From the NCBI RefSeq assembly GCF_020085105.1, contig NC_058046.1:3054175-3118174 (forward strand): 64,000 nucleotides of DNA, read 5' to 3'. The notes beneath the pieces were generated by a model, which worked only from the letters and a program-made list of their open reading frames with translations, made no database searches and was not told the DNA's origin. The DNA comes from Siniperca chuatsi (lineage: Eukaryota > Chordata > Actinopteri > Centrarchiformes > Sinipercidae). Below are positions 53,183-64,000 of this stretch, piece after piece. Both the position numbers and the translations under genes were made by a program. The first letter of the stretch is position 1. Every line of letters begins with the position of its first letter.

Positions 53183-53945
53183 CAAAACAACTGGGTGAGC
53201 ACAAAACAAAAAACAAGAGCAAAATCAGTCTTGAGCGCCCAACCCCTCATTTCTGTCTGCTTTCTTGAAATTCTCAAATTTTGATTTTTTAAATAACGCA
53301 TAAGCGTTGCTCAGTCTCATACGCCACTGCCCCCAGCTTTTGTTTTGAAAGTGGATGGAGGTGTCTAACAAGACGACACTTGACTTCCAGGTCAAATCGA
53401 ACAGATTAGCTCTGCTCTCGGAAGTCTTGAGTTCGCACTCAGGGGGTTCAGGTCATGGATGTATTAATAGAGCTCATATGGCACCGCCACGCAGCCTTGC
53501 TGCTAATTTGTCCGCGTGGCCACTCACAGTACTGCAACGGGAAAAAAATCCCCTGCAGCCCCAAATAGTATTTTCCCCATAGACCACCATTATAAGAGAG
53601 ATGTCTGTAAAACTGTTCACAGGGCACCTCGACCTGCAAGCAAGGTCGATTATGAATTTTTAATCCATGAATTTGTGTGAATGTTGTCACAATGTAGAGG
53701 TTTTGGGCCGAGCGGGAACAAGGTGGCAGGGCCAGCGGGGGGAAACGCTAATGAGCATGTGCAGAAGGCCGCACAACGTGGAAGCTAGAAAACCTTTTTG
53801 CGCTAGGCAAGCAATTGTGAGTAGGCGCCATCTTTGAATCAAGTATCCCTTTACTATAATCCATGGTTCAGATTACCGAAAGTGAGAATGAGCAACTTTG
53901 ACAATAACAAGCGAGAAAAGCCATATTGTTTGTTTAAACGTTTAA

Positions 53946-54410
53946 ACCACAGACTGTATATAAAGATGGACGACGTGACAGCTCCCCGAAAGTGAAGCCA
54001 AAACATCTCGAGCGCCCCCTGGTGGCTGGCTGCAGTATAGGTCATAAACCCCGCCCCCTCCATGTTAGTGGATGGGACATGAGCCAAACTAAAGTAAAAA
54101 AAAAACGTACACGTCAAATAAATTTTTCCCAAAGATGGTTTCTGTCATTTTAGGTAGTTCTTATCACGCTGATGTATGTTCAAGTGTTCATTTTTTGATG
54201 TTTGGTTTTAATTAGTTATTTGATGCTATAAAAAGGGGGTGTCACATCATGATTGACAGCTGAGGCCGGCTCGCGATTGAGTCGGCCAGGTGTACAAATG
54301 ACGTCACCAGCGCAAGATGGCCGCACCCGCATCCAGTATATTTTTGCTTCATTTTTGTACAGTGGGTGGAAGTGGAGACGCGTCGTCCATCTTTATATAC
54401 AGCCTGTGGT
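53946..54410. mobile_element. TTAA-flanked MITE with about 30-bp inverted repeats
   Basis: The left terminus 'accacagactgtatataaag' continues 'atggacgac'. The right terminus is its inverted copy with a couple of differences (ending 'gtatataaa'-complement, agcctgtggt). TTAA flanks both ends (53942-53945 and 54411-54414), the piggyBac-type target. It is 465 bp long with no coding capacity; the inner 'cgccccctggtggctggctg' block is typical of this fish family. Confidence 0.8.
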
Positions 54411-54414
54411 TTAA

Positions 54415-55745
54415 ACAATGAATCTTTCAGGCTTAAAGCGTCTGTTACGCTCACGTTTCTGTCGTCACTCGCGCACAAAACTGATTCTGCTCTTACATAT
54501 CTGTGCCCGATTGCTCTCGCATGTTCTTTTGTCATTTATTCACTTCCATACATAGAAGGTAGTAATTATCTGATTTGAAAGCATTTTTGAATACGCGAAG
54601 AAGGCGTGTTTTAGCTGTAACGGGGTGTTAAGTTGCTCTTTAAACAAATAGGACCGCTGTCCTGAAACTGAAAGGTCCCGAAAGGCCAGTATGTCCATTC
54701 ATGGCCAGGTGTCCTGCTGAAGTGTCCCTGAGCAAGATACTGAACCCTCTACCGGATAAGATTGTCAGCTAAATTGGTAAACTGTAACAAGACAACCAGC
54801 CGGCGTTGATTTAGCTGCTGTAGCACTTTAAGTTTATGCTGCTGAATATTACATGTTACTTATGTGTCAGTACTGTATTTATGTACGTATGTGAAGCATC
54901 CTGACTAGGAATGTCAGTCTCTACAGATGTACTCTATAACAACATGCATATCATCAGTGTTTTAATGTACTCTTGTTGTCAAATAAATACAAACAGAACA
55001 AATACTGTAAAAAAAAAAAAAAATGTTTGCAAAATGGTGTGAAAATTATCTTTTTAAATTATTACATTTATTTTTAACAGTAAAAACAAACAGTTACATT
55101 AAACAAAAAGCAAAAGACATTATTTGCAACAGACATAAAGGCCCTTAGTGTTATAACGTGGGGTCACCACTCTCACGAGGCAACGACAGAAACATTTACA
55201 GAAGAGAAAGTGGTGACCAGACCTGAGGAAAAAATAGTTTCAATCAGGCAGAGTGGTTTTCTTCTGAAAATACTGTTTGTTTTTTATGCATTTCTGTAAT
55301 TGTGGACTTAACTATCACCACATAGTGTTCAGCCTTTTTGCCCTGGAGTGTAATGAATCCAGCGATATTCAGTCAGAAAAGGGTCTGTAAAAAAAATTTT
55401 AAAAAAAGTCTCCCAGACAAATTGCTCCCAGACCAGAGTTTAATTAAATATTCAGGAATTATCTGCAAACCGTGAAGGGGAAGTTTCCATCTGCCAGCCA
55501 GATACTAGTTGTGAAACCTCATTGCTTTTTGGTCAGCAGAATCAAGTATCGCTGTCAAGAACCAAAAAATGAGCGCAGAATGTCAGATCCTTAGCCTTGT
55601 TTACTGACTCTTTGGTAGGATTATGCCTTACTTATAATTCTGTTCTTTTCAAACTGTAAAGAGCAACACACACACACACGCTGTGAGAGTATGACACGCG
55701 TCAAAACACCCGCACGAAGAAGTCTGGATTACTTTGTTAAATGAA
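54415..55745. other. pkn3-zdhhc12 intergenic region, right part
   Basis: It contains a fish repeat phrase 'gaagtgtccctgagcaagat' at about 54720 and a plus-strand aaataaata followed by an A-run at 54980-55023, which looks like a retroposed or transcript 3' end. A minus-strand polyadenylation signal near 55068 could be the distal end of zdhhc12. Confidence 0.35.
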
Positions 55746-55749
55746 AACA

Positions 55750-56640
55750 AGACTACAGCCATGCTAGTAGCTCTATGAGGCTTTAGCTAAATGCTAAAGT
55801 TAACATGCTAACATGCTGACATTTAGCAGGTATAATGTTTACCTTGTTCTCCATCTTAGTTTAGCATGTTAGCATACTAACATTTGCTAATTAGCGTTAA
55901 ACACAAAGTACAGCTGGGTATTTGGTCATAAACCCTACATGAAAAGTCAGAGGATGACCAAAGTGATTACAATTCATCCTGAGGGAAACATGAATGTCTG
56001 AACCAAATTGAGATATTTCATTCAAAACCACAAATGTGAACCTCACGGTGGCGTTAGAGGAAAAGTCAGAGGATGACTTAAGTAGGGCTGGCCCCTAAAA
56101 GCCTAAATGAATCACTGCACTTTCTTTTTAGCTGCGTCACTGTACACAGAGCAACGGCATGGCAGAATATGAACTTTACAAACAGAGCAAAGTGACCTCA
56201 AACTTAACGCTGGTACGACCGCCTGTTCTGCCATCCAGTGTGAGGATTTTATAACTGAACTATTAACACTTTTTATTCCTCTGTGTGGAAATCTGATGTT
56301 TGCACATCACAGATGATGAACAAGGGCATTAAAACGTGAGTCTTACAGGTAAAACGTGAGACTCGTGTAGGCTAACTCTAACTGGGCAGGGCAGTGAATA
56401 ATATATTTCTCATATTTGTAAGTAAGGTGTGTTGGAGAGAAACCTTCAGAGTCCGTGCATCGGGTTAGAAGTGCAGACTGATCGGGGACAGCCCTACACC
56501 AAAGTCATTAAGATTCATCCTCTGAGGAACATGAATGTCTACAAAATTTAATGGCAATCCATCCAATAGTTTCTGAAATATTTCAGTCAGGACCAACGTG
56601 GTAAACAGACATTGACATCACTGCTAGCGTGTTTAAAAGT
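55750..56640. repeat. anonymous fish repeat block ('gctaacatgctaac' / 'gaacatgaatgtct')
   Basis: Iterated short blocks such as 'taacatgctaacatgctgac' and 'aacatgaatgtctgaaccaa' (again near 56530 as 'aacatgaatgtctacaaaat') match a widespread class of teleost repeats. It could lie within the 3' UTR of zdhhc12 if that transcript runs as far as about 55070, where a minus-strand AATAAA occurs. No gene is seen. Confidence 0.45.
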
Positions 56641-56964
56641 TGTTTTTTTGTTGCAGAAAAACATGTTTCTACTCAAAAGTTAGGTAAGCGGGGTAATCAT
56701 GTTTTGTTATGTGAATCACATCAAAAATCAGGTACAACAGCGTTGAAAATTGATTAAGCCATAACTAGCTTGAATGCAGGTAATTTGCTTAATGTCTGGC
56801 TGTATGTCTGCTCTCAACGTTTGCAGGTAGTTACGCAATTCAGTTGTCAAGTTCTACCCAAAAGGGAAATAAAAAGAACTGAAATCTGCTTTTGAGGTTG
56901 TAAAATGATTTTTTTTTTTTCCCTGAAAGTAGTGTCTGACAGTAACGTGCCGTCTGGTTGGTGG

Positions 56965-59900
56965 TCAGACAGAATTTGGGGTGTTTCTGTAGTATATCTG
57001 CTCCCACACCACCGTCCTGCAGATGCAGAAGAAATGCCACAGGTTGCAGAAGACTCCGCGGTCAAAGGGGTTCTCCTCGTCTCCGCAGTTCTTCAGGTAC
57101 GAGATCCTGTGATGGGACATGAACTCCCAGGTGGTGTAGTTGATGGAGACCAGGTAGAGGTGGCAGCCCAGCAGCAGCAGCACCACCACAGAGAAAACAC
57201 CAATAACGCCCAGCGCCGCCAACAGGAACCCGTTCACTCTGAACCACAGCTCCCATGTGACGCTGGGTGAAATGCCAGACCTGAAAGATACACACTAGTG
57301 TTAAAGAGAAATACAACCAGTGGTGGTGGTTATTTTCAGGGTTGTTCTCTGCCCTGAACAATGCCTGGCAGGCTGACTGTCTTGCCAAACTATGTACAGC
57401 CCCCAACAAGTACCCATCATTCACATCACCACCAATCATATGTTACAGTTTAGGTTATAGATGGTATCGATTAGAGTTTTGGTTCTGCGGATTTAACACC
57501 TGACATACGTGACAGGGTTGAGCGCATTCATTCATTATTATTTCAAACTGATTTAGGGACATGAGAATTAGGTCTGCCGATCCTAACAAAGGATGCAGAA
57601 TCTGGTGGCAGTATATTGATCAGAAATTGATCATTCGGATTCCTAATTATTCTTAGCACTTACTATAGTAATACAAAAAAGCAAGCATGGCACATTTCTG
57701 ACGGGTAGAAATAACCTCATTGGTTGGGTTAAACTTCAGCAAGCGAAGATATACAGTTTTTCTGGCTAAGTTAATATTAGACTGAAAAAACCAAGAGGTA
57801 AGAGAACAGGGAAGCCAAACTCTGTTACGTGCAAATTAGCAAGTTATCTTTAGTTAGCAGGTTAGCCTAACTAACATCCAAAGTTCAAACTAGCTGCACT
57901 AGTAATACTAACATCTGGAGATGTTGTTTATTTCTTGTCACTTAGGCCAGTGCGTTCCCAACCTTTTTGCCTTGTACCCCTCAAAACAAAGCAATCTGTA
58001 TCACTGGTTACATCATGTCACCAAAGAGTGACATATTCCTTGTTTTATTTGAATAACTTTTATCCGAAGGAAGTAAAATTATCGACTAATTTACCAGAAA
58101 AAGAGGGCAAAGATTAGTGGAAACAATTAGAATAATGTTTAATGCTTTCCTCTTCTGTTAATCATCTCGAGACTCCTCGAATTCATGACTCCTTGTGGCG
58201 GTCCCAATCACTGGACCATAACAATTACTGGACCATAACAATCACTGGACCATAAGTGTATCTCTTAGTCCGTCTTCCTTGTCCCAGCTGCAACTTGTTT
58301 GGCTTCTCACTGACGCCAGACAGCGAGACAACGCCACCCGTGTGATGGCCTCTCTTCACCGGCTTCCAGAATCGATTTTTTTTAAATTGTGGACTGACGT
58401 CTTCTTACATCTCAGGCCTTTTCAACCCTCAAATCTTCTCCAGCTCTTTGAGGTTTTCTGACCCAAAGCTGTGCTGTTGTGCAGCACTTTGGTCAACTTG
58501 TGTTGCTTTTTATACATGAACTTGTCTATGTTTTATCAAAGTTTCTTTAAGTTTATTTGGATACCCATCAGTTTTCACTGTAGCAGTTAACAAAGACTTC
58601 CTTCAGTTGTTCTTTGGCTCTACTCAGTGAGGTTTAAGCCAACCAGAGATGTGTGTGCAATCTACATTAACCTTCAGAGCAGTCCAAGTTGGAAAATGTA
58701 CATGAGCAACACATTAAAAGGTCCAGTGTGTGACATTTAGGAGGAGCTATTGGCAGAAATGGAATATAATATTCATAAGTATGTTTTCATTAGTGTAGAA
58801 TCACCTGAAAATAAGAATCGTTGTGTTTGTATTACCTTTAGAATAAGCCGATTATATCTACAGAGGGAGCGGGTCCCCTTCCACGGAGGCCGCCATGTTT
58901 CTACAGTAGCCCAGAACGGACAAACCAAGTTTCGCAGCCACCGTAGTTTCTCCTACACGCTTGGAACGCGACGGTGAGGCGAGCGGTATTCAAATGGTTG
59001 CAAACTGCAATTTCACTGCTAGATGCCACTAAATCCTCCACACTGGACCTTTAAAGCCCCCGTTTACCAAATGTAAACAGAGATTAGTCTACCAATTTTC
59101 TAGTATTCTCAAATACGAGTGTTACCTAATTCAGCCTAATGTTGTAGAGATAAACCTGCAGAGCAGAGTACACTGTCACTATGTGATAATTTTTCACTGA
59201 CTCAGAACTAGAAAGCAAACTGAGGGTGCAAGTATTTGACCAGATAAGGACATTTATCTTAAAGGCTACGGAGGGGGGGGGGTTCGGCAGACGTACAGAG
59301 CGATGTGAAGAGCCCACAGAAGAGCGAGCAGCTGCACCAGCAGGTAGACGATGAACCAGCGGTGGTTCCTCTCTCCTACGCAGTTCTCGATCCAGGGACA
59401 GTGGTGGTCGAACCGTCGAACGCAGCGTTTACACGTCTGACAGTGCTTCGCTCTCATTGGCTGCTGCTTGAAAAAAGAGAGAGAGAGAGAGAGAGGGGGG
59501 TGCTATTTTAACTGGGAAAAGTTAAACCACTCTCAAGGTCTTTCAGACCATTCATCATCTTTTGATACTACCAAAGTTGTCAGACATTTTTAAATTCTAC
59601 ACACAGTGGCTTTAACACCGTGTCTGCACTGGCTGTGCAGCCAAACAGTCGCATCACCAGCAGCTTCAGTGTCTACACAGGATGCGTTCAGGCACTGTAC
59701 TGCTGTGTAGGTCACCCTTGGCAGTGCTCGCTGCCAATAAAACCACGCTACTACTACAGTTGTATATTGGGCTCTGAGTGCTGCCAAAACATGGGTGACC
59801 TACGCTCAGTATTGTGCCTGAACGCATCCTGTGTAGACATCAGGGTTTCTGCAGGTTTACCAAGTTCAATTTAAGACCTTTTTAGTACCACATAGAAAGC

Positions 59901-62900
59901 AGTATCATACCTGTTTTCATGATCATACCAGCCAAATTACTGAAGGATGATGGAAAACCAGTAGGGACATTATTATTATTATTATATCATATTTTTTTCA
60001 GTAGTTCCCCGCAGTATTTAGTAATAATTCCTATTTAAATTAAAGCAGCCTGGACCCAGATAACGACAGAAAATGTATGGGTGGATTAACCAATTAAAAA
60101 TGATTAATTAATTTAAATTAATTTAAGTTTTTGCTGAAATCAGCACTTGCCTGTTATGATACATTGACTTCCTAGTTACTGTAGCTGCAGGTCTGGTGGT
60201 GCTGACTGAAACTCCACATAAAAAGGATTGAACAGCCTCCTGCAGCACAATCCACTGTCAACAACAATGCCGCTTTTAGTTTATAGGTGTGTAACGTCTC
60301 CCGGAAGCCCGCAATCACATACAAAAACATTTTATAACTAACATTACTGCTTACGGCAAGCAAGAGAAAATATTTAATACTTTTCTAAATTAAATTTAAG
60401 ACATTTAAATACCTTCTAAGGCCATTTTTTTTAGGAAACTGACTGCAGTAAGACCTGCAGATACCCTGACGAGGCACTGACGGAGGACTGGAGCTGCTGG
60501 TTATGTGCTGCTTTAGCTGCACAGCCAGTGCAGACACGATGTTAAAGTCACTGTATGTAGAATTTGAAAATATGTGACAACTTTGGTAGTAACACATTTT
60601 CAAATTCATGCAGTTTTCTAAAAAGACCAAGTCTGCACTGTTGCACACAAGTGTGACTAATACCCTCAACTAACACTCTTGACACCTTTCATGAATGGTG
60701 GGTTTCTCCCTCTTTAATGAGCTGCTGTGGCTTTTTGCTGTATAATATCTTGCTGGTGCTGAATTCACAGCAGGGGAATCGTGCTGATTCGCTCACATTT
60801 AAGTAGAAAAAAAAAAAAAGAAAACACACTTGCCAGAGGATACAGACATGGATTGAAAAGATGCTTTAAGTCGTGTTTACAGGTGTAAAGTGAAATGCGA
60901 GCGGTTTTGAGTATACAGCTGTATTGATTCAAATAGCAGCAGATCAGTTACGTCAGACACACATTAGACGGACGACTAAAAACCATGAGATGTGGTTGAC
61001 CTTGAGCTAACATTACATTCTACTATAAAAACAAGCAAAATGGAAATTTAGAGAATACATGGAAAGAAAGGAGAAGCGAATATGAATGAATATAAACAGT
61101 AAAAATACTGGATTTTCTTTTTTCTTAAAAGACGTTAGATCTGCTTTACAGCCTGACTGATTGCATCATCATGCAACAGGGTGACAAGACGTGTCCCAAG
61201 TGTTTTAGACACAACGAGGAGAAAAGGCTAATCTGAGTTTGAGCTGGAAAAGAAACAGAACATAAACTGATAGACTTTGTTTGATAAAGTATTGGTTATG
61301 ACCTATGAATATGGATATTACATAGAAATAAAGGAAATAATTGGTATTGTCTGACCAGTTTTATCATATTTATAATTACTTTTTTCCCCCGTTTTGTTCT
61401 TTATCTGCTTTGTATCGATAAAAGTTGTGAGTACTGGTCAAAATGGTTATTACGTATGAAAATGGATATTATATGGAAAGAAAGAAAATACTTGGTATTG
61501 TGAAAAACTTTTTTTCCTCCCCCCTTAACTTTATGTATGTGGTCTACAAGTGTTATCACTTTTATAATTCTTTCCTCATTTCTTTTCTGTGGTCTCTTTG
61601 CTCAGTGGGTTTCCACTGGGTTTGTATGTGTATTTGCTAGATAAATGTCAAAAGACAATAGTCATTTTAATTCCCTTTGAGGACTAGATGGACCGAGACT
61701 GATATGGACTGGAGGTGATCCTAACTTGATGCCCTGTTGGTGTTGTCTCGGTTATGCCTCTCTTTCCTCCTGGGACTACTGGGAAAGCAACCCTTAACAC
61801 AAAGCTAACTACTAATAAAGATTGAGCTGTATTGTTTTAAACCTGGTGACCTGCCTGTTCAGTTCTCCTGTGCATTTGTGTTCCACTAAAGCAAAAAATT
61901 ACAAAATAAAGTCTTAAAAATATATATATATATAAACTGATGGAAATATGTGACTATGCAGACTTGTTGGGAAAGCATACGTGTCAATAACAAACTCGTG
62001 TTAAAAATTTCAGATGCCGATGAACACAGAGTGTAAGTTGGCGGCCGGCAGCAGCTGGTTACCTGCAGCAGGCAGTATCCACAGCGCCGCAGCCGAGGGG
62101 TCGAAGTCTGAGGAATCATCGACTCCATTTCCTCATTTGAACCCTGAACGCCCTGCGCAACACAGACTGATGTGGGTCACACACATACGCGCACACACAC
62201 ACACACACACACACCATCCACTGTGACCTTTACTTAAAAGGACTATAAACTCATGTTATTGCGTGTTTTAGTCTGTTTTCTAAAAATCACATGTACTTAC
62301 CATCGCTGCTGACCATTTTCTATAGTACAGTATGGGTTTCTAGATTAATTCCTACAAGAAAATCAACTTCCACAGACTTTAAAACATGTGATAGGGTGAC
62401 AACATGTTACATCACAGTAAACATGTAGTGGAAAGCACAGTGACCACTGTAGTGCAACAAACGATCAGAAACACACATAACATTGTTCACGACATCTGTG
62501 TCTGCTTGGTCTTTGTTAGTTCATCTCACCTGGACCGTGTCGGTGAGAACGAAGCCAGGGTCCATTAAAGAAACAGCAAAGTATAACAGCACCGACAGCA
62601 TGACCAGGAGGAAGAACAGAACCGGCAGCAACAGCTCTCCTCGCTCCTCACACTTCCGCAAATCTGCACACACACACACACACACAAAACTAACTAATCT
62701 AGCCAAATGTGTTTTGTCTCAGGCCGTTGATACTCACGCACTGGTGTTTTGGATATGACTACTGCTGCTTCCATGCAATATTAAATCTAACCTGGAGATG
62801 GATGATATGGTCTAGAACATTCATATGAGTTTATTTAACTGTAATAAAGACTTTCAGACTGGGAAAATAAAACATAATTAAAGCTGTGTCATCACATATT

Positions 62901-63084
62901 ATCACTACATAGCCTGTGAAAACAGTTGTATAATGTCTTCTGAGGCTCTGGAGAGAGTTTTCTGGATAAAGTCTGGAAAAATAACCCTGATGGCATCTAA
63001 TGAAAGACGCTATCGTCATTATGGAAAATGTAGGATCCCTCGTTTTTGGAGCTCGACCCATACTACAGACTGAAAGTCCGGATA

Positions 63085-63128
<44 letters not shown>

Positions 63129-63751
63129 TCTTTTGAGTCTTCCACCTTTATGGAAGTCATTGAGTCACTGGAGTACTCCTTTAATATGAAATATAATCTC
63201 CACCTCCATGTAATAAGCAAACACATAACCTTGGTGATGGCTTGCATGTCCCAGCTTTTCTTTCTTTCTTTCTTTCTGTTTCTTCATGTAACCAGGTGAA
63301 AGTCTCACTAAGGTTAAAATATATTTTTCAAGTGAGACCATGCCAAGCGGGCATCATAAAAACATGACTGCAACAATAAATACATTATAAACAACATAAA
63401 ACCCAGTTAAGGTGCATATAAAAGGAGGTATTTTAGTTGTCAGAACTATCCAAATAGAGCTAAAGAAAATGCTTTCTGAATTTGAGCAACAACAGTGGGA
63501 CATCTGCATGAGTCAGGGGACCTGGAGCTGGACTGGGAGTCCTGGAACAACTCAACCTCTAATACTATTTACTATTTGTTTTAGGAACCATGTGATCTGT
63601 TGTTGTAACCTCCCTCCGGAACTGTACAAGTTGTCCCAGTTTTAATTAACTTACCGGTGTTGTGCAGGAACAGTATGAGGGTTATGACCCAGGTTAGCAG
63701 GGTGTGTGTGGCCCGAACCAGAAACCCGGTCCGAAACATGTTCTGCACCAT
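56965..63751 (-). CDS. zdhhc12: zdhhc12, DHHC-type palmitoyltransferase 12
   Basis: ZDHHC12 is an integral-membrane protein S-acyltransferase of the ER/Golgi that transfers palmitate to cysteines through an autoacylated DHHC cysteine. Five exons in phase: 63655-63751, 62530-62663, 62063-62152, 59297-59463 and 56965-57280, giving 267 residues, the same length as I recall for the human protein. Order: first membrane helix ([12 protein letters not shown]), second helix ([20 protein letters not shown]) with VSLMDPGFV, a cytosolic loop, then the cysteine-rich domain with [16 protein letters not shown] and [20 protein letters not shown], then two further helices, the family TTxE motif (NYTTWEF) and NPFDRG. 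The ATG at 63751 has a strong context (A at -3, G at +4) and aligns with the human start; an in-frame ATG at 63766 has a weaker context. Exon 2 has an unusual (TG)n acceptor. It converges on pkn3, as in human. Confidence 0.96.
58205..58255 (+). repeat. three tandem copies of a 17-bp unit
   Basis: The unit caatcactggaccataa recurs three times with one or two differences, in a zdhhc12 intron. Confidence 0.85.
58717..59052. mobile_element. MITE with AAAGGTCCAGTGTG inverted ends
   Basis: The left end AAAGGTCCAGTGTG (58717-58730) is perfectly complemented by CACACTGGACCTTT (59039-59052). It is about 336 bp long with no open frame of note, and an interior 'ggaggccgccatgtttctac' block is a phrase common in fish MITEs. 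It is located in the last zdhhc12 intron. The target duplication is unclear because the flanks are A/T-rich. Confidence 0.7.
59567..60590. mobile_element. 1-kb element with long (~80-100 bp) terminal inverted repeats
   Basis: The left arm starts 'actaccaaagttgtcagaca' and includes 'gtgtctgcactggctgtgca'. The right arm is its reverse complement at 60505-60590, ending 'ttgtgacaactttggtagt'-like sequence. The arms match over roughly 80 bp with scattered differences. A second, nested inverted pair ('tctacacaggatgcgttcag' near 59673 and its complement near 59818) forms a large hairpin inside. No transposase is visible, so it looks like a foldback-type non-autonomous element. It lies in the zdhhc12 intron just 5' of exon 4 (on the minus strand). 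Confidence 0.7.
60600..62000. other. zdhhc12 intron 3, no further feature recognised
   Basis: AT-rich intronic sequence between the long-TIR element and exon 3, with weak internal duplication ('ttatgacctatgaatatgga' and 'ttattacgtatgaaaatgga', near 61297 and 61446, each followed by 'tattacata/tattatatgg'). No gene was seen. Confidence 0.4.
62192..62214. repeat. (CA)n microsatellite
   Basis: A 23-bp CA run about 40 bp upstream (on the minus strand) of zdhhc12 exon 3. Confidence 0.95.
62666..62686. repeat. (CA)n tract forming the exon 2 acceptor of zdhhc12
   Basis: On the coding (minus) strand this reads as (TG)n ending directly in the acceptor CAG before zdhhc12 exon 2 (62663). There is no separate C/T-rich tract. 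Confidence 0.9.
63087..63125. repeat. (TA)n microsatellite
   Basis: About 39 bp of alternating TA in the first zdhhc12 intron. Confidence 0.95.
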
Positions 63752-63990
63752 TTTAATATATTTCATTAGCACCGCTGCTAATTAGCTAGCTAGCTGTTTT
63801 TTTTTTAAACTACATAGCTAGGGTGGTTAACGTTACGAAAATAAAACAAATACATACAAAATTTAATACATTCTAACTATGCTAGGAAATAAACGTGGAA
63901 TTTATCAAATAATCGTGTAGCTAATTGCAGTAGTAAATGCGCATTTTATACATTTTATGCCTGAATCGATATTATCCATCCTGGTATCGC

Positions 63991-63998
63991 CACTTCCG
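63991..63998 (-). promoter_or_regulatory. ETS-type site upstream of zdhhc12
   Basis: CACTTCCG reads CGGAAGTG on the minus strand, about 240 bp upstream of the zdhhc12 ATG at the very edge of the window. Confidence 0.3.
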
Positions 63999-64000
63999 TG

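Noticed and set aside
52878-53301. Open frames rich in Ile-Tyr repeats on both strands
   Set aside because: These are translations of the (AT)45 microsatellite, not genes.
63766-63772. Earlier starts for zdhhc12 (GTG at 63772, ATG at 63766)
   Set aside because: GTG is not a usual start. The ATG at 63766 has a weak context, and the start at 63751 gives the family length with a strong context.

Overview
This is a vertebrate nuclear window, almost certainly from a ray-finned (teleost) fish. Genes are split into many short exons with GT-AG introns. The proteins match vertebrate families, and the introns are dense with repeats of kinds common in fish: an RTE-type LINE, several TTAA-flanked MITEs, long (TA)n and (CA)n tracts, and 'aaataaacctgattctgatt' type retroelement tails. 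I recognise five conserved genes and one less familiar one by reconstructing exon chains with consistent splice phases.

Layout, left to right: gle1 (minus; 12 exons from 12963 down to 1124, with the 3' end beyond the left edge); odf2/cenexin (minus; about 18 exons, 23917 down to 14093); a small two-exon gene for a single CULT (cereblon thalidomide-binding-type) domain protein (plus; 24845-26417); set (minus; 8 exons, 30460 down to 27410); pkn3 (plus; 19 visible coding exons, 32405-49356); a repeat-rich convergent intergenic stretch (49357-56964); and zdhhc12 (minus; 5 exons, 63751 down to 56965). From memory of the human map, ODF2-GLE1 and SET-PKN3-ZDHHC12 all lie in 9q34.11, so this is an ancient syntenic block with local rearrangement. 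odf2/CULT and set/pkn3 are divergent pairs; CULT/set and pkn3/zdhhc12 are convergent pairs.

The genes do not form one pathway. gle1 acts in mRNA export at the nuclear pore. odf2 builds centriolar appendages. set is an acidic histone chaperone and PP2A inhibitor. pkn3 is an AGC kinase of the PRK group. zdhhc12 is a Golgi/ER palmitoyltransferase. The CULT protein probably binds a small uracil- or imide-like ligand through an intact tri-tryptophan cage.

The main points for a second look are: the single-domain CULT gene; a modular, partly palindromic repeat family found three times with 13-22 bp flanking direct repeats; two GC-AG introns in neighbouring genes (gle1 and odf2); a pkn3 that lacks visible exons for the first HR1 repeat; an RFX X-box-like site upstream of odf2; a (TG)n tract forming the 3' splice site of zdhhc12 exon 2; and a 5'-truncated RTE insertion with an open reverse-transcriptase fragment and a perfect 9-bp target duplication. 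All exon calls are by eye from splice consensus, reading frame and remembered family sequence; no alignment was run.
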